In this document: positions 51,377 through 61,124 of the stretch, piece after piece
Numbering within the stretch: the stretch's first letter is position 1
Layout: every line of letters begins with the position of its first letter
Assembly: GCF_028369065.1 (NCBI RefSeq)
Contig: NZ_JAQNDA010000002.1
Coordinates: 1 to 64,000, forward strand
From: Marinobacter sp. SS21
GTDB lineage: Bacteria > Pseudomonadota > Gammaproteobacteria > Pseudomonadales > Oleiphilaceae
Direction: 5' to 3'
DNA: 64,000 nt
The notes under the pieces: generated by a model
Database searches by the model: none
Told to the model about the DNA's origin: nothing
Seen by the model: the letters and a program-made list of their open reading frames with translations, nothing else
Position numbers and translations under genes: made by a program

Positions 51377-52423
51377 TCAGCCGGAGCGTTTACTCTGCCG
51401 ATACTCACTGGGCGTCAGCCCCGTCCAGCGCTTGAAAGCCTTTCGGAAATTTGCCGCCTCAGAGAATCCCACCTGAGCGGAAACGACCTCCACCGGCAGG
51501 TCCGGCTGATCGAGGAACTGTTTGGCCAGGCTGCAGCGAATCTCGTCCAGCACCCCTTGATAGGTTTTGTTTTCACTGGCCAGCTGCCGGTGGAGCGTCC
51601 GCGTTGATAGCCCTACTTGTTCCGCGAAAACGTCCGCCGCGGGAAACCTGCCTCGATGATTGAGGCACGCCAACCGTATCTGTTCGATCAGAGAGGATTC
51701 CTCGGGTAGGTTTGCCAGCAGTTGGCGGCAGAGGTCAGCGGTCAAGGCTGCGGTGATCGGATTCGCGTTGGGGCAGTCGGCGTTCAGAATCTCGGCGTCA
51801 AAGCGCCACTCCATAACGTCACAGTTAAAGCTTACCGGACAACGAAAGACCTCCTGGTAACGATGCCAGTAATCGGGGGCTGGATAGGGGAGACGCAGGC
51901 TTCGGGCCGGGAAGCGGTCTTCAAGGATGAAGTTGACCAGTGCCTGGATCGACGATAACCAGAACTCGGTGGCCAGGGGCAGTAACTCGCCGAGCTCCAT
52001 CAGCTGCCGCCCGCAAAAAACGCCTTCGTCGCCTTCAACGTGGAAGGCCTTTTCGAACACCGGCCCCATCAGGCGAACGTGCCTGATGCCGAAGTCGACC
52101 GCCTGGCCGAAGGTGCTGCAGCTCTGCAGGGCATAGCCGTATATCCCGAAATCACTGATTCGTTGGCGCTGGCCGGCACGCAACCCGCTGTCCGGTTCGC
52201 GCATACGCTGGTGCATGTTCTTGAAGATCAGAATTTTTTGCTGGTGGGATATTCTGGTGTCCGGTTCATTGAGCATTGCGAGCGACAGCCCCGTCCCTTC
52301 CAGCAGCGCCGCGGCAGGAACGTCCTGGGTTTCCATTTCCTTCACCAGTGCCGCCAGTCCCAACGTGCTGTGCTGTTGTACGTCGAGTTTGTGGCCGTAG
52401 GAGCCTTTTACCTTTCCGCGCAT
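51377..52423 (-). CDS. AraC-family regulator of the OmpW-GMC-ALDH operon
   Basis: A 348-residue regulator with an Arabinose_bd-type domain (about 25-215; STLGLAALVKEMETQDVP, DFGIYGYALQSCSTFGQAVDFG in part) and a C-terminal HTH (about 245-345; EQVGLSTRTLHRQLASENK, QVGFSEAANFRKAFKRWTGLTPSEY in part). It is divergent from ompW across a 131-bp gap and probably activates that operon in response to an alkane, alcohol or fatty-acid derivative. Confidence 0.92.
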   Translation of the reverse strand: MRGKVKGSYGHKLDVQQHSTLGLAALVKEMETQDVPAAALLEGTGLSLAMLNEPDTRISHQQKILIFKNMHQRMREPDSGLRAGQRQRISDFGIYGYALQSCSTFGQAVDFGIRHVRLMGPVFEKAFHVEGDEGVFCGRQLMELGELLPLATEFWLSSIQALVNFILEDRFPARSLRLPYPAPDYWHRYQEVFRCPVSFNCDVMEWRFDAEILNADCPNANPITAALTADLCRQLLANLPEESSLIEQIRLACLNHRGRFPAADVFAEQVGLSTRTLHRQLASENKTYQGVLDEIRCSLAKQFLDQPDLPVEVVSAQVGFSEAANFRKAFKRWTGLTPSEYRQSKRSG

Positions 52424-52554
52424 GCTTAACTCCCTGTCTCCAGGTGGCAGAAATTAACCCCCATACTGACACATTTCAACCTCGTCCGACCTCGCCAACC
52501 TCGCCAACATAGGCTCACTGCTACACCACACAACAATAACTATGAGGTTCGGAG

Positions 52555-53250
52555 ATGAAAAAGCTTCCTTTGGCGCTTGCCATGGCGTTTCCATTTGTTG
52601 GTGTCCCGGCGCTGGCTGGCGAGGCCGACACAGACACAGACCACATCGTTCGCATCGGATACGCCGACATTCGGTTCAATGTTGATTCCGGAGAGCTGGC
52701 AGGACCGCCGGGTACGACCCCACCGGGCGTGACGGTTGCGGTACGGGACACCGCTACCTTGGCGTTGGTTTACGAGTATCGACTGTCGAAAGCGTGGTCC
52801 TTGGTGGCCCAGGCCGGAACGCCGCCCACCATTGAGATGGAGGGCGATGGTGCCGCTGCGGCCTTGGGCAAGGTGGGTAGCGTCAAAGCCTGGTTTCCCG
52901 CTCTTCTGATTGCCTACAACTTCGATTTTCACTGGATCAAGCCGTACGTTGGGGCCGGCCTTAATTACACCTGGTTTTCCGAAGAAGCGGTGACACCGGC
53001 CTACACCCGAGCCTTTGGCGGCACCGCCAGCGACGCCGAACTTGAGGACGCAGCCGGTGCGGTCGTCAAGCTGGGCGCAGAGTTTCCGCTGGCCGATCGC
53101 TGGAGCGCTGGCGTGTCCTATTCGCGGTACTGGGTCAGTACGACCGCTGAGGTCACCACCCACACGCCTGGGCTCGGTGACGTGAGGCGCTCCATCGACG
53201 TGGACGCCGACCCGGACGTTTTCTCAGTCACTCTGGGATACCACTTTTAA
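52555..53250 (+). CDS. OmpW-family outer-membrane protein
   Basis: A 231-residue OmpW/AlkL-type eight-stranded barrel with a signal peptide (1-21, VPALA). Landmarks are HIVRIGYADIRFNVDSGEL, LALVYEYRLSKAWSLVAQAG, and the C-terminal VFSVTLGYHF. OmpW/AlkL proteins admit small hydrophobic molecules such as alkanes. It lies 58 bp upstream of the GMC dehydrogenase gene, which supports uptake of an alkane-derived substrate. Confidence 0.92.
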   Translation: MKKLPLALAMAFPFVGVPALAGEADTDTDHIVRIGYADIRFNVDSGELAGPPGTTPPGVTVAVRDTATLALVYEYRLSKAWSLVAQAGTPPTIEMEGDGAAAALGKVGSVKAWFPALLIAYNFDFHWIKPYVGAGLNYTWFSEEAVTPAYTRAFGGTASDAELEDAAGAVVKLGAEFPLADRWSAGVSYSRYWVSTTAEVTTHTPGLGDVRRSIDVDADPDVFSVTLGYHF

Positions 53251-53307
53251 TTTTTGCCGGCATCGTATTGGCCAGCTTTCAGAAGAGAGAAAAGTGCTGT
53301 GAACGTT

Positions 53308-54915
53308 ATGCATAACAATTCCTTCGATTACATTGTTGTCGGTGGCGGATCCGCCGGATGCGTTGTCGCCAGTCGCCTGTCGGAAGATCCGAATACCAGG
53401 GTCTGTCTGGTGGAAGCTGGAGGCCCGGACAAGAGCGTGTTGATCCACGCGCCAGCGGGCGTGGTTGCCATGATGCCAACCCGTATCAACAACTGGGCCT
53501 TTAAAACCGTCCCCCAGCCGGGCCTGAATGGGCGTCGCGGTTACCAGCCGCGTGGTAAAACCCTGGGCGGGTCCAGTTCCATCAATGCCATGCTGTACGT
53601 CAGGGGGCATCGAAGTGACTATGATCACTGGGCAGAGCTGGGGAATCGCGGTTGGGCCTACGAGGACGTGCTGCCGTATTTCATTAAATCGGAGTCCAAT
53701 GAAACGTTCGACAATCCCTTCCACGGCCGGCAAGGACCAATGAATGTTGCCGATGTTGCCTGTCCAAGTGTACTGAACAGGGCGTTCATCGAGTCGGCCA
53801 AACAGCATGGCGTCCCCTACAACCCTGACTACAACGGCGAGGATCAGGAAGGGGCATTCATGTATCAGGTGACGCAACGCAACGGCGAGCGCTGCAGCGC
53901 CGCCAAGGCGTACCTCACGCCTCACTTGAGCCGAGCAAATTTGACGGTGATCACCAAGGCACTGGTCGAAAAAGTGCTGTTGGCGTCGGGGCGGGCAGTG
54001 GGTGTCAGGCTCAAGCTGGCCGGAAAGTCCGTTGACCTGACGGCGCAACGGGAAGTCATCCTCAGCGCGGGCAGTTTCGGTTCGCCGCAGCTTCTCATGC
54101 TTTCGGGCATAGGCCCGGAACCGGAGCTGAGAAAACACGGTATTGCCGTGCAAAAGGCGTTGCCTGGTGTCGGGAACAACCTGCAGGATCACATTGACTA
54201 TGTCTTCAGCTACCGCACCAGCACCGCTACCGACACCTTCGGTACCTCTGTGCCGTTCAGTTTCAAGTTCTTGAAGGCCATGCGGCAATGGCAACGGGAG
54301 CGCAAAGGCCTGGTGACCTCGCCATTTGCCGAGTCCGGGGCGTTCCTGAAGAGCACCCCGGAACTGTCACGGCCTGATCTGCAGTTGATCTTCGTGCGCG
54401 CCATCGTGGACGACCATGCCAGAAAACTTCGGCTGGGCCATGGCTTCAGTTGCCACCTGACCCTGCTGCGCCCCAAGAGCAGGGGCTCGGTCCGCCTGGC
54501 CAGCACCGATCCCGGTGACGCCCCATTGATCGATACCAACTTCTTCGCTGATCCGGAGGACATGGACGTCATGCTCCGTGGCGCCGATATTCAACGCAGC
54601 ATACTGGATGGGGCGGCTCTGCAGCCCTATCGCGGCAGGTCGTTGTATCGACTGGATCAGCAAGACCGTGAAGCCGTTGAGCAGGACATCCGCAATCGGG
54701 CGGATACCCAATACCATCCGGTCGGCACCTGCAAAATGGGCACGGACCCCCTTGCCGTGGTTGACGACCGCCTGAGCGTCCACGGCGTTCCGGGGCTGCG
54801 GGTTGTCGATGCGTCGATCATGCCGACGCTGGTGGGTGGTAACACCAATGCGCCAGCAATCATGATTGGCGAAAAGGCTGCCGACATGATCCAACAAGAT
54901 GCCAGGAGGGCTTGA
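53308..54915 (+). CDS. GMC-family alcohol dehydrogenase (AlkJ/choline dehydrogenase-like)
   Basis: A 535-residue FAD enzyme. The N-terminal dinucleotide site is YIVVGGGSAGCVVASRLSED, the GMC signature is GKTLGGSSSINAMLYVRGH, and the C-terminal catalytic region is YHPVGTCKMG and GNTNAPAIMIGEKAADMI. AlkJ oxidises fatty alcohols to aldehydes at the membrane with quinone as acceptor. ATG 53308 is chosen. It ends 3 bp before the ALDH gene. Confidence 0.93.
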   Translation: MHNNSFDYIVVGGGSAGCVVASRLSEDPNTRVCLVEAGGPDKSVLIHAPAGVVAMMPTRINNWAFKTVPQPGLNGRRGYQPRGKTLGGSSSINAMLYVRGHRSDYDHWAELGNRGWAYEDVLPYFIKSESNETFDNPFHGRQGPMNVADVACPSVLNRAFIESAKQHGVPYNPDYNGEDQEGAFMYQVTQRNGERCSAAKAYLTPHLSRANLTVITKALVEKVLLASGRAVGVRLKLAGKSVDLTAQREVILSAGSFGSPQLLMLSGIGPEPELRKHGIAVQKALPGVGNNLQDHIDYVFSYRTSTATDTFGTSVPFSFKFLKAMRQWQRERKGLVTSPFAESGAFLKSTPELSRPDLQLIFVRAIVDDHARKLRLGHGFSCHLTLLRPKSRGSVRLASTDPGDAPLIDTNFFADPEDMDVMLRGADIQRSILDGAALQPYRGRSLYRLDQQDREAVEQDIRNRADTQYHPVGTCKMGTDPLAVVDDRLSVHGVPGLRVVDASIMPTLVGGNTNAPAIMIGEKAADMIQQDARRA

Positions 54916-54918
54916 GCC

Positions 54919-56349
54919 ATGAACCAGATAGCCGTGTCGGCCGACACATTGGAAATCGAGCGGATGCAAGCCGTTTTTGAGCGCCAGCAGCAGGCGTTCC
55001 AGGCTCAGCCATTTCCTCAATATCAACAACGGGTAACCGCCTTGAAGGCGCTGATTGCGGCGTTGCAGCGCAACAAACACCGGATTGTCGAAGCGTTGGA
55101 CGCGGATTTCGAGGGACGGGCGGCTTTTGAAACCCTGCAGATTGAGGTGTTAGGACCGATATTGCAGGCCAGGCATGCCATTTCAAGACTGCGTCGCTGG
55201 ATGAAGCCCCGGCGGCGCAAGACCGAGCTGTTGTTCACTGGAAACCGGGCCTGGGTGGAGTATCAGCCCAAAGGTGTGGTGGGCATTGTTGGGCCCTGGA
55301 ACTTCCCGCTGTACCTTACCTTGGGCCCCCTGGTGACGGCTCTGGCGGCTGGCAACCGGGCCATGATCAAGGTGTCCGAGCTTTCACCCAACAGTCGGCA
55401 GGTGCTTGAGACGTTGTTGCGAGAATGCTTCAGCGACGATGAGGTTGCCGTTTTTGGCGGCGAAGTGACGGCCGCCAAGGCCTTTACCCGGCTGCCCTTT
55501 GATCACCTGGTGTTTACCGGAGCGCCGGAAGTCGGGCGCCAGGTGATGCTGGCGGCCTCAGAAAATCTGGTGCCGGTCACCCTGGAACTGGGTGGAAAGT
55601 CGCCGGCGATCATCGGGCCGCAGGCCGACCTCCGGGATGCGGCGCTGCGGATTGCGCACGGTAAGAGCTTCAATGCCGGGCAAGTGTGTGTGGCACCGGA
55701 CTATGTGCTGGTACCAAAGGGCCGTGGTCAGTCCTTTGCCAACGCGGTGAAATCGGCATTTGAGGGGCTGCACCAGGTGACGGAGGGCAGCAGTGAATAC
55801 ACCAGTATTGTCTCCGATCGCCACGCGAGGCGGCTGTACTCATTAATTGATGAGGCCGAAGCCAAGGGCGCGCAGGTGATTCGCTGCGGGCCGGAGGGAA
55901 GCCGGCAACGCCGTATGCCGTTACATGTGCTCACCCATGTGCGGGATGACATGCTGATTGCCCGTGAGGAGTTGTTCGGACCGATCTTGCCGGTGATCGA
56001 GTACGCCAGTCTGGACGAGGCCATACGCTACATCCGGCAGCGCCCGCGGCCGCTGGCGCTATATCCGATGGGAATTGGCGGAGCGGAGCTGTCGCGACTC
56101 CTGCGGGAAACCCACAGCGGCGGTGTGACGGTGGGGGATTGGGCCTGGCACGTGTTTCAGCATGATCTGCCGTTTGGCGGTATTGGAAATTCGGGCATGG
56201 GTTCCTACCATGGGGAGGAAGGCTTTGTCGCCCTGTCCCACGGTAAGTCGGTCTTTCATCGCCGACGATGGTTCCCCACGCAACTGTTCTATCCCCCTTA
56301 TGGTCGGCTGGTCCAGCGATTAGCGTTGAGGTGGTATTTGGGGAGATAG
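54919..56349 (+). CDS. Aldehyde dehydrogenase, coniferyl/class 3 type
   Basis: A 476-residue ALDH like coniferyl-aldehyde and fatty-aldehyde dehydrogenases (AlkH class). Landmarks are the NAD-binding VGIVGPWNFPLYL, the general base region LELGGKSPAI, and catalytic Cys in FNAGQVCVAPD. It converts the aldehyde made by the GMC enzyme into an acid. Cotranscribed with it (3-bp gap). The exact chain length is not determinable. Confidence 0.94.
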   Translation: MNQIAVSADTLEIERMQAVFERQQQAFQAQPFPQYQQRVTALKALIAALQRNKHRIVEALDADFEGRAAFETLQIEVLGPILQARHAISRLRRWMKPRRRKTELLFTGNRAWVEYQPKGVVGIVGPWNFPLYLTLGPLVTALAAGNRAMIKVSELSPNSRQVLETLLRECFSDDEVAVFGGEVTAAKAFTRLPFDHLVFTGAPEVGRQVMLAASENLVPVTLELGGKSPAIIGPQADLRDAALRIAHGKSFNAGQVCVAPDYVLVPKGRGQSFANAVKSAFEGLHQVTEGSSEYTSIVSDRHARRLYSLIDEAEAKGAQVIRCGPEGSRQRRMPLHVLTHVRDDMLIAREELFGPILPVIEYASLDEAIRYIRQRPRPLALYPMGIGGAELSRLLRETHSGGVTVGDWAWHVFQHDLPFGGIGNSGMGSYHGEEGFVALSHGKSVFHRRRWFPTQLFYPPYGRLVQRLALRWYLGR

Positions 56350-56549
56350 AACGGTTGGTGCGCCGGGCGGAACCAGCCACGGGAGACTGCGGCAATTCTG
56401 GCGCCGCCAAGATGGGCACCAATTTTTACGGCGTGACGTTTGGCCGTCGAATGCCTGCTGCTAGACTCAGAAAGAGCGTGACGGCCCGAAGTGACGTTAC
56501 CCGTGTCGGGGACGCCCACCGAAGCGCTGGTTTTGGGGGAGCCCGGATC

Positions 56550-57302
56550 ATGTACAAGACGGTTCTTTTAGATATTTCGGGCGTGCTTTACCAGGGGAAC
56601 GCCGCCATTCCCGGCGCGATCCAGGCGGTTCAGCGCCTGCGTAACGCTGGGGCGGTGTTGCGTTTCGTCACCAATACCTCGCGCCAGCCGGCAGCCGCGT
56701 TACTGAAGCGATTGCATGGCCTCGGGTTTGGGATTGCCTTAGAGGAGCTGTTCACCGCGCCCCAGGCGGCACGGCGCTGGTTGATCGAACGTCATCACCG
56801 CCCCTTACTGATCATTCATCCGGAGCTCGAACCGGAATTTGCCGACCTGGCACAGCACAACCCGGATGCGGTGCTGCTGGCCGATGCCGAAGAACGACTG
56901 AACTACGCCTACCTGGATCAGGCCTTTGCCTTGCTGATGGCCGGTGCGCCCTTGCTGGCCATCGGCGAAAACCGCTATTTCCAGGGTGCGGATCGCCTGC
57001 ACCTGGATGCCGGCCCGTTTGTCCGCGCTTTGGAGTATGCCGCCGGGGTCCGTGCCCAGGTGGCCGGCAAACCGTCCCCGCTGTTTTTCCAACAGGCATT
57101 GGCCGAGGCCGGCGGCCAGGCCTGCGACACCCTGATGGTGGGGGATGACGTGCAGGCCGATGTGCTGGGAGCGCTGGATGCGGGGCTGCACGCCTGCCTG
57201 GTCCGTACCGGTAAGTACCGACAGGGTGACGAGCGGACGGTCAGCGGCCGCGCGCGAGTGGAATCGTCCCTGGCGTCCCTGGTGGAGCATCTGGGACTGT
57301 GA
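56550..57302 (+). CDS. HAD-superfamily phosphatase, LHPP/HDHD2-like
   Basis: A 250-residue HAD-IIA phosphatase: motif I LLDISGVLY (D-x-S in place of D-x-D, as in LHPP), motif II VTNTSRQPAA, KPSPLFFQQAL and motif IV MVGDDVQADVLGA. Relatives dephosphorylate phospho-histidine/lysine or phosphoglycolate-like substrates. The ATG at 56550 gives the family start MYKTVLLDISGV; a longer reading has no support. Confidence 0.9.
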   Translation: MYKTVLLDISGVLYQGNAAIPGAIQAVQRLRNAGAVLRFVTNTSRQPAAALLKRLHGLGFGIALEELFTAPQAARRWLIERHHRPLLIIHPELEPEFADLAQHNPDAVLLADAEERLNYAYLDQAFALLMAGAPLLAIGENRYFQGADRLHLDAGPFVRALEYAAGVRAQVAGKPSPLFFQQALAEAGGQACDTLMVGDDVQADVLGALDAGLHACLVRTGKYRQGDERTVSGRARVESSLASLVEHLGL

Positions 57303-57399
57303 TGGCTTGTGGTTCGCCGGGGCCAAGGTACGACCAAAGCCGCCTGTCGTAGTGCCCTGAAGCGGTCTAAGGTTTGAGGTTTTCACCGGAAGAGTCGCC

Positions 57400-58290
57400 A
57401 TGCCTGCCGTGCTCTACAGCTACCTGATCCCCGCGTTGTTCGTCTGGCTCTGGAGTACCGGATTTATTGGTGCCAAATTTGGCTTGCCTTACGCCGAGCC
57501 CTTCACCCTGTTGCTGCTTCGCATGCTACTGACCCTGGCGCTGTTGACCGGGCTGGCGTGGTGGCTGAAGGTGCGCTGGCCGGACTGGCGTGGTGCCGGG
57601 CATGTCGCCGTCACCGGGCTGCTGGTTCATGGCTGTTACCTGGGCGGCGTCTACTACGCCATCCAGGGCGCAATGCCCTCCGGGGTGGTATCGCTCATAG
57701 TCGGCTTGCAACCGGTGGTCACCGGAGTGGCGGCAGTGGCCATCCTGGGGGAGGGCATTGGCGCCCGCCAATGGTGCGGGCTGCTGCTGGGATTGGCCGG
57801 CGTCAGTTTGGTCATCCTGGAAAAAATGGTGCTGGTTACCGATGCGGTGGCCGCCTTTCCGCTCTGGACACTGCTGTGGGCGCTGCTGGCATTGTTCGGT
57901 ATTTCCCTTGGAACCGTGTATCAGAAACGTCACGGTACCCATGTGGAACTGGTGCCCGGCACCATCATCCAATACGCCGCCGCCTCCGTGTTTTTCGCCG
58001 TGGGCGCCTTCGGCTGGGAGAGTCGGGCGGTGGAATGGCATCCGCAACTGCAGCTGTCCATGGCGTGGCTCGTGCTGGGGGTGTCGATTGGTGCCATCCT
58101 GTTGCTGATGTGGCTGATTCGCCGTGGCGCGGCCAACCAGGTGGCCAGCCTGTTTTACCTGGTGCCCCCGGTTACCGCGCTGCAGGCCTATTGGGCCTTT
58201 GATGAACGATTGGGCCTGCTGGCCATGTTCGGTGGTGTGCTGTCCATCACCGGGGTGGCGCTGGTGGTGGCGCCCAAATCCACCGCCTGA
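57400..58290 (+). CDS. EamA/DMT-family transporter
   Basis: A 296-residue protein with ten predicted membrane helices in two EamA repeats (about 10-140 and 155-290). LWSTGFIGAKFGLPYAEPF, AILGEGIGARQW and PPVTALQAYWAFDERLGL are typical of drug/metabolite exporters. Substrate unknown. The 98-bp gap separates it from the HAD gene in the same direction. Confidence 0.92.
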   Translation: MPAVLYSYLIPALFVWLWSTGFIGAKFGLPYAEPFTLLLLRMLLTLALLTGLAWWLKVRWPDWRGAGHVAVTGLLVHGCYLGGVYYAIQGAMPSGVVSLIVGLQPVVTGVAAVAILGEGIGARQWCGLLLGLAGVSLVILEKMVLVTDAVAAFPLWTLLWALLALFGISLGTVYQKRHGTHVELVPGTIIQYAAASVFFAVGAFGWESRAVEWHPQLQLSMAWLVLGVSIGAILLLMWLIRRGAANQVASLFYLVPPVTALQAYWAFDERLGLLAMFGGVLSITGVALVVAPKSTA

Positions 58291-58420
58291 GGGGGAGAGC
58301 GTTCCGGCGTCACGGTCTGGCAGACGGTGACACCGGCCAGCGTGGCCGATTCCTTGCGCCGGCACCACCCGGTGCTAGAGTTCAAGCAGAGACCACTCAC
58401 TCGCGGAAGGGAAGGCATCC

Positions 58421-59515
58421 ATGAAACGTCCCGTCAGAATCGCAATCACCGGTGCTGCCGGTAGCGTCAGTTATTCCTTGTTGTTCAAGATCGCCACCGG
58501 CGAGATGATCGGCCCTGACCAGCCCGTTATCCTGCAGCTGATCGAGGTGCCCGGGGCCATGGACGCCTTGCGTGGCATCGCCATGGAACTGGAGGATTGT
58601 GCCTTCCCCTTGCTGCACACCATCAGCTTGCACGACAGTTTCGAGGAAGGCGTGGTGGATGCCCACTATGTCCTGCTGCTCGGCGCCAAACCCCGTGGTC
58701 CGGGCATGGAACGTAGTGAGTTGATTGCGGCGAACGCCCCGGTGTTTGCCAGCCAGGGCCGGGCGATCAACGAATTTGCCAACCGGGACGTCAAGGTGCT
58801 GGTGGTCGGCAACCCCGCCAACACCAATGCGCTGGTGGCTAGCCGCAACGCGCCCAAGTTGTCTCCGGCCCAGTTCACTGCGCTCACCCGCCTGGATCAC
58901 AACCGCTGTCGGGGCATCCTGGCCAACCATACCGGCGCCAACCCCAAGGACATTCGCCGCATCACGATCTGGGGCAACCATTCCTCCACTCAGTTCCCGG
59001 ATCTCAATCACGCCACTATTTACGGCGAGCTGGCGTTATCCCAGGTTGAGGAAAGCTGGTATCGCGACCATTTTATCGACAAGATCCAGAAGCGGGGTGC
59101 GGCCGTCATTGAAGCCCGTGGGCGCTCCAGTGCGGCCTCCGCCGCCCAGGCGGTCATTAACCATATGCACGACTGGATCAATGGCACCGGCGAGCAGGAC
59201 TGGGTGAGTATGGCGATCGTCAGCGACGGCAGCTACGGTGTCGCCAAGGGCATCTTCTATTCGTTCCCTGTGCGCTGCGACTACGGGCGCTACCAGATTG
59301 TGCAAGGGCTGGAAATCAGCGACTTTGCGCGGGAAAAAATGACCGCAACGGAGCAGGAACTGCTTGCCGAAATGAAGACCGTCGCCGACCTGCTGCCGAA
59401 AGAAACCGAAGCCTCCCACAATAACCTGTCGGTGGGCCTGCGCTCCGGCATCACCCTATACGACGATGGCATCTCGTTGCCCGAACAGTACCTGCAGACT
59501 GACCGGGTGAGCTAA
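58421..59515 (+). CDS. mdh: Malate dehydrogenase, cytosolic/chloroplast-like type
   Basis: A 364-residue MDH: the NAD site [21 protein letters not shown] (in part) at the N-terminus, [30 protein letters not shown] and the catalytic [10 protein letters not shown]. Characteristic of the MDH type found in many proteobacteria, but usually about 326-330 residues; about 35 extra C-terminal residues ([20 protein letters not shown] and on) are present, a possible regulatory or assembly extension. It interconverts malate and oxaloacetate. Confidence 0.93.
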   Translation: MKRPVRIAITGAAGSVSYSLLFKIATGEMIGPDQPVILQLIEVPGAMDALRGIAMELEDCAFPLLHTISLHDSFEEGVVDAHYVLLLGAKPRGPGMERSELIAANAPVFASQGRAINEFANRDVKVLVVGNPANTNALVASRNAPKLSPAQFTALTRLDHNRCRGILANHTGANPKDIRRITIWGNHSSTQFPDLNHATIYGELALSQVEESWYRDHFIDKIQKRGAAVIEARGRSSAASAAQAVINHMHDWINGTGEQDWVSMAIVSDGSYGVAKGIFYSFPVRCDYGRYQIVQGLEISDFAREKMTATEQELLAEMKTVADLLPKETEASHNNLSVGLRSGITLYDDGISLPEQYLQTDRVS

Positions 59516-59588
59516 CGCCGTTCGGCCAACTTGCGTGGCGGCTCAGGCACACCGTCGCCCTGGTGCTGGGTCGTCGTTGGCCAAGGGG

Positions 59589-60188
59589 TCAAAACTGGCT
59601 CAGTACCAGCACCATCGCTAACAGAGCGGTGAATACAAAGGCGATCACCGCGAGCAGGCCATCCCGTGCCATCAGCGCCAGGCCGAAGGCGGTCAGGGCC
59701 AGTCCGGCCATGGTGGCCGAGAAGGGGATGAACTCCATGGCCGGAAGCGCCAGCGCGATCACCCCGCAAATCGCCGCGATCCCATAGCTGCCCGCGCGCC
59801 GAACCAGGAACGTCAGCCTGGGACGGAGCCAGCGGTCGATAAACCGCGCCGGCTTGCGCAGCCAGATGATTGCCTTGAGCAATTTCTTCTGCGAAATGGA
59901 TCGGTTCAGCATCCACTGGGGCAACCAGAAATGCTGACGGCCCAGCAGCAGTTGCAATGCCACCAGCAGTACCAGTAGCGCCATCAGCGTGGGTACCCCT
60001 GGGATGCCGCTAAGGGGTGAGAAAAGGATGATGCCCACCAGCAATAACAGTGGCGCGAACGAGCGCTGACCCACGGCGCAAATCACCAGGTCCAGGGTCA
60101 CCCGTCGCCGCTCATGCGCGGTGCTGGCGATGTGCTCCAGCAATTGATGCAGGCTGGAGATTTCTGCGTCGGGTTCGCTCATACGCAC
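59589..60188 (-). CDS. ExoD-family membrane protein
   Basis: A 199-residue protein with the ExoD pattern: a short cytoplasmic start (SLHQLLEHIASTAHERRRVTL in part), then LLLLVGIILFSPLSGIPGVPTLMAL in part, and LPQWMLNRSISQKKLLKAI. Four to five membrane helices. ExoD proteins are linked to exopolysaccharide synthesis in rhizobia, but the molecular role is unclear. Confidence 0.88.
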   Translation of the reverse strand: MRMSEPDAEISSLHQLLEHIASTAHERRRVTLDLVICAVGQRSFAPLLLLVGIILFSPLSGIPGVPTLMALLVLLVALQLLLGRQHFWLPQWMLNRSISQKKLLKAIIWLRKPARFIDRWLRPRLTFLVRRAGSYGIAAICGVIALALPAMEFIPFSATMAGLALTAFGLALMARDGLLAVIAFVFTALLAMVLVLSQF

Positions 60189-60396
60189 TGCAACCGCCCT
60201 TCAGTGAGCCGGCGGGTGGCGCCGCCGATTCTTGCCTCGGAACATCTGGCTGTGCACGGTTTAAAGCATCCGCCAACTGTTGGCGTCGGGTCAACAGGGG
60301 GGCGCAAATCTTGAGCGGCTGTGGATCGGTTGCGGTTGCAATTACCGGGCATCCGGCATGAAATGTCCCCCATGAAAACAAACGGGAGTAACCCTA

Positions 60397-61086
60397 TTGC
60401 GTGAGTCAGTTTCACCGAGCCGGAGCGAGGCCAACTCAATCCAGGCAGGCAGAAGTGATCGACACATCTGCCTGTCCTGGCCAATCCCGCGTCCCTGCCT
60501 GAGTTCCGCGCCGCTGAACGGCGGCTACTGCCAAGCGAGCAGGATCCTGAATCTGCGGGTTAATGGGGAGCAGACGCCGCTGCCACCGGAAGACACGCTG
60601 CGGCAGTACGCCGATCGGCAGGGCTGGCGTGGCACTACGGTGGGTATGATGACCGCCGCGCCGATGGACACTTTGCGCCATTGCTCTGATCGGGTTGGCG
60701 AGGAATCCCTGCATCTGTGGCTGACCTGCGGTCTGGACAACGCCAGACGAGCAGGTGATCCGGCGGACTGGCGCGGCGAGTCGGCCCCGCCGGCGGGCAC
60801 CATCAACACCGTCTTCGCCACGAGTCTGAGTCTCACTCCGGCCACCATGGCGGAGCTACTGATGGTATTGACCGAAGCCAAGTGTGCGTTTTTTCAGGAC
60901 GCAGGCATCACCAGTCCGGCCTCTGGTGGCATTGCCACTGGTACGGGCACCGATGCCATGGTGATTCTCTCCGGCAGTGGCAGAGCAGAGCGCTGGGCGG
61001 GCAAGCACACTCTGCTCGGCGAGCGCGCTGCCCAATTGATGATGTGCGCTCTGGGGGACTGTTTAGGGGCCGCGGTCGAACATTGA
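60397..61086 (+). CDS. cbiZ: Adenosylcobinamide amidohydrolase (CbiZ)
   Basis: A 229-residue protein from a TTG start preceded by GGGAG. The CbiZ landmarks are LSSAPLNGGY near the start, ILNLRV, TVGMMTAAPMDTLRH, and the C-terminal GTGTDAMVI and LLGERAAQLM. CbiZ hydrolyses adenosylcobinamide to cobyric acid for salvage of corrinoids. No B12 riboswitch was recognised in the 210 bp upstream. Confidence 0.88.
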   Translation: MRESVSPSRSEANSIQAGRSDRHICLSWPIPRPCLSSAPLNGGYCQASRILNLRVNGEQTPLPPEDTLRQYADRQGWRGTTVGMMTAAPMDTLRHCSDRVGEESLHLWLTCGLDNARRAGDPADWRGESAPPAGTINTVFATSLSLTPATMAELLMVLTEAKCAFFQDAGITSPASGGIATGTGTDAMVILSGSGRAERWAGKHTLLGERAAQLMMCALGDCLGAAVEH

Positions 61087-61124
61087 TCCCTGCCCGGCAC
61101 CACCCCCGGTCGAGCGGGCGTTCG

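Noticed and set aside
53224-54294. Minus-strand frame opposite the GMC dehydrogenase
   Set aside because: Shadow; the GMC signature motifs are on the plus strand.
60189-60396. Possible cobalamin riboswitch before cbiZ
   Set aside because: I looked for the B12-box (GCCACTG-type) and the surrounding stems and did not find them.
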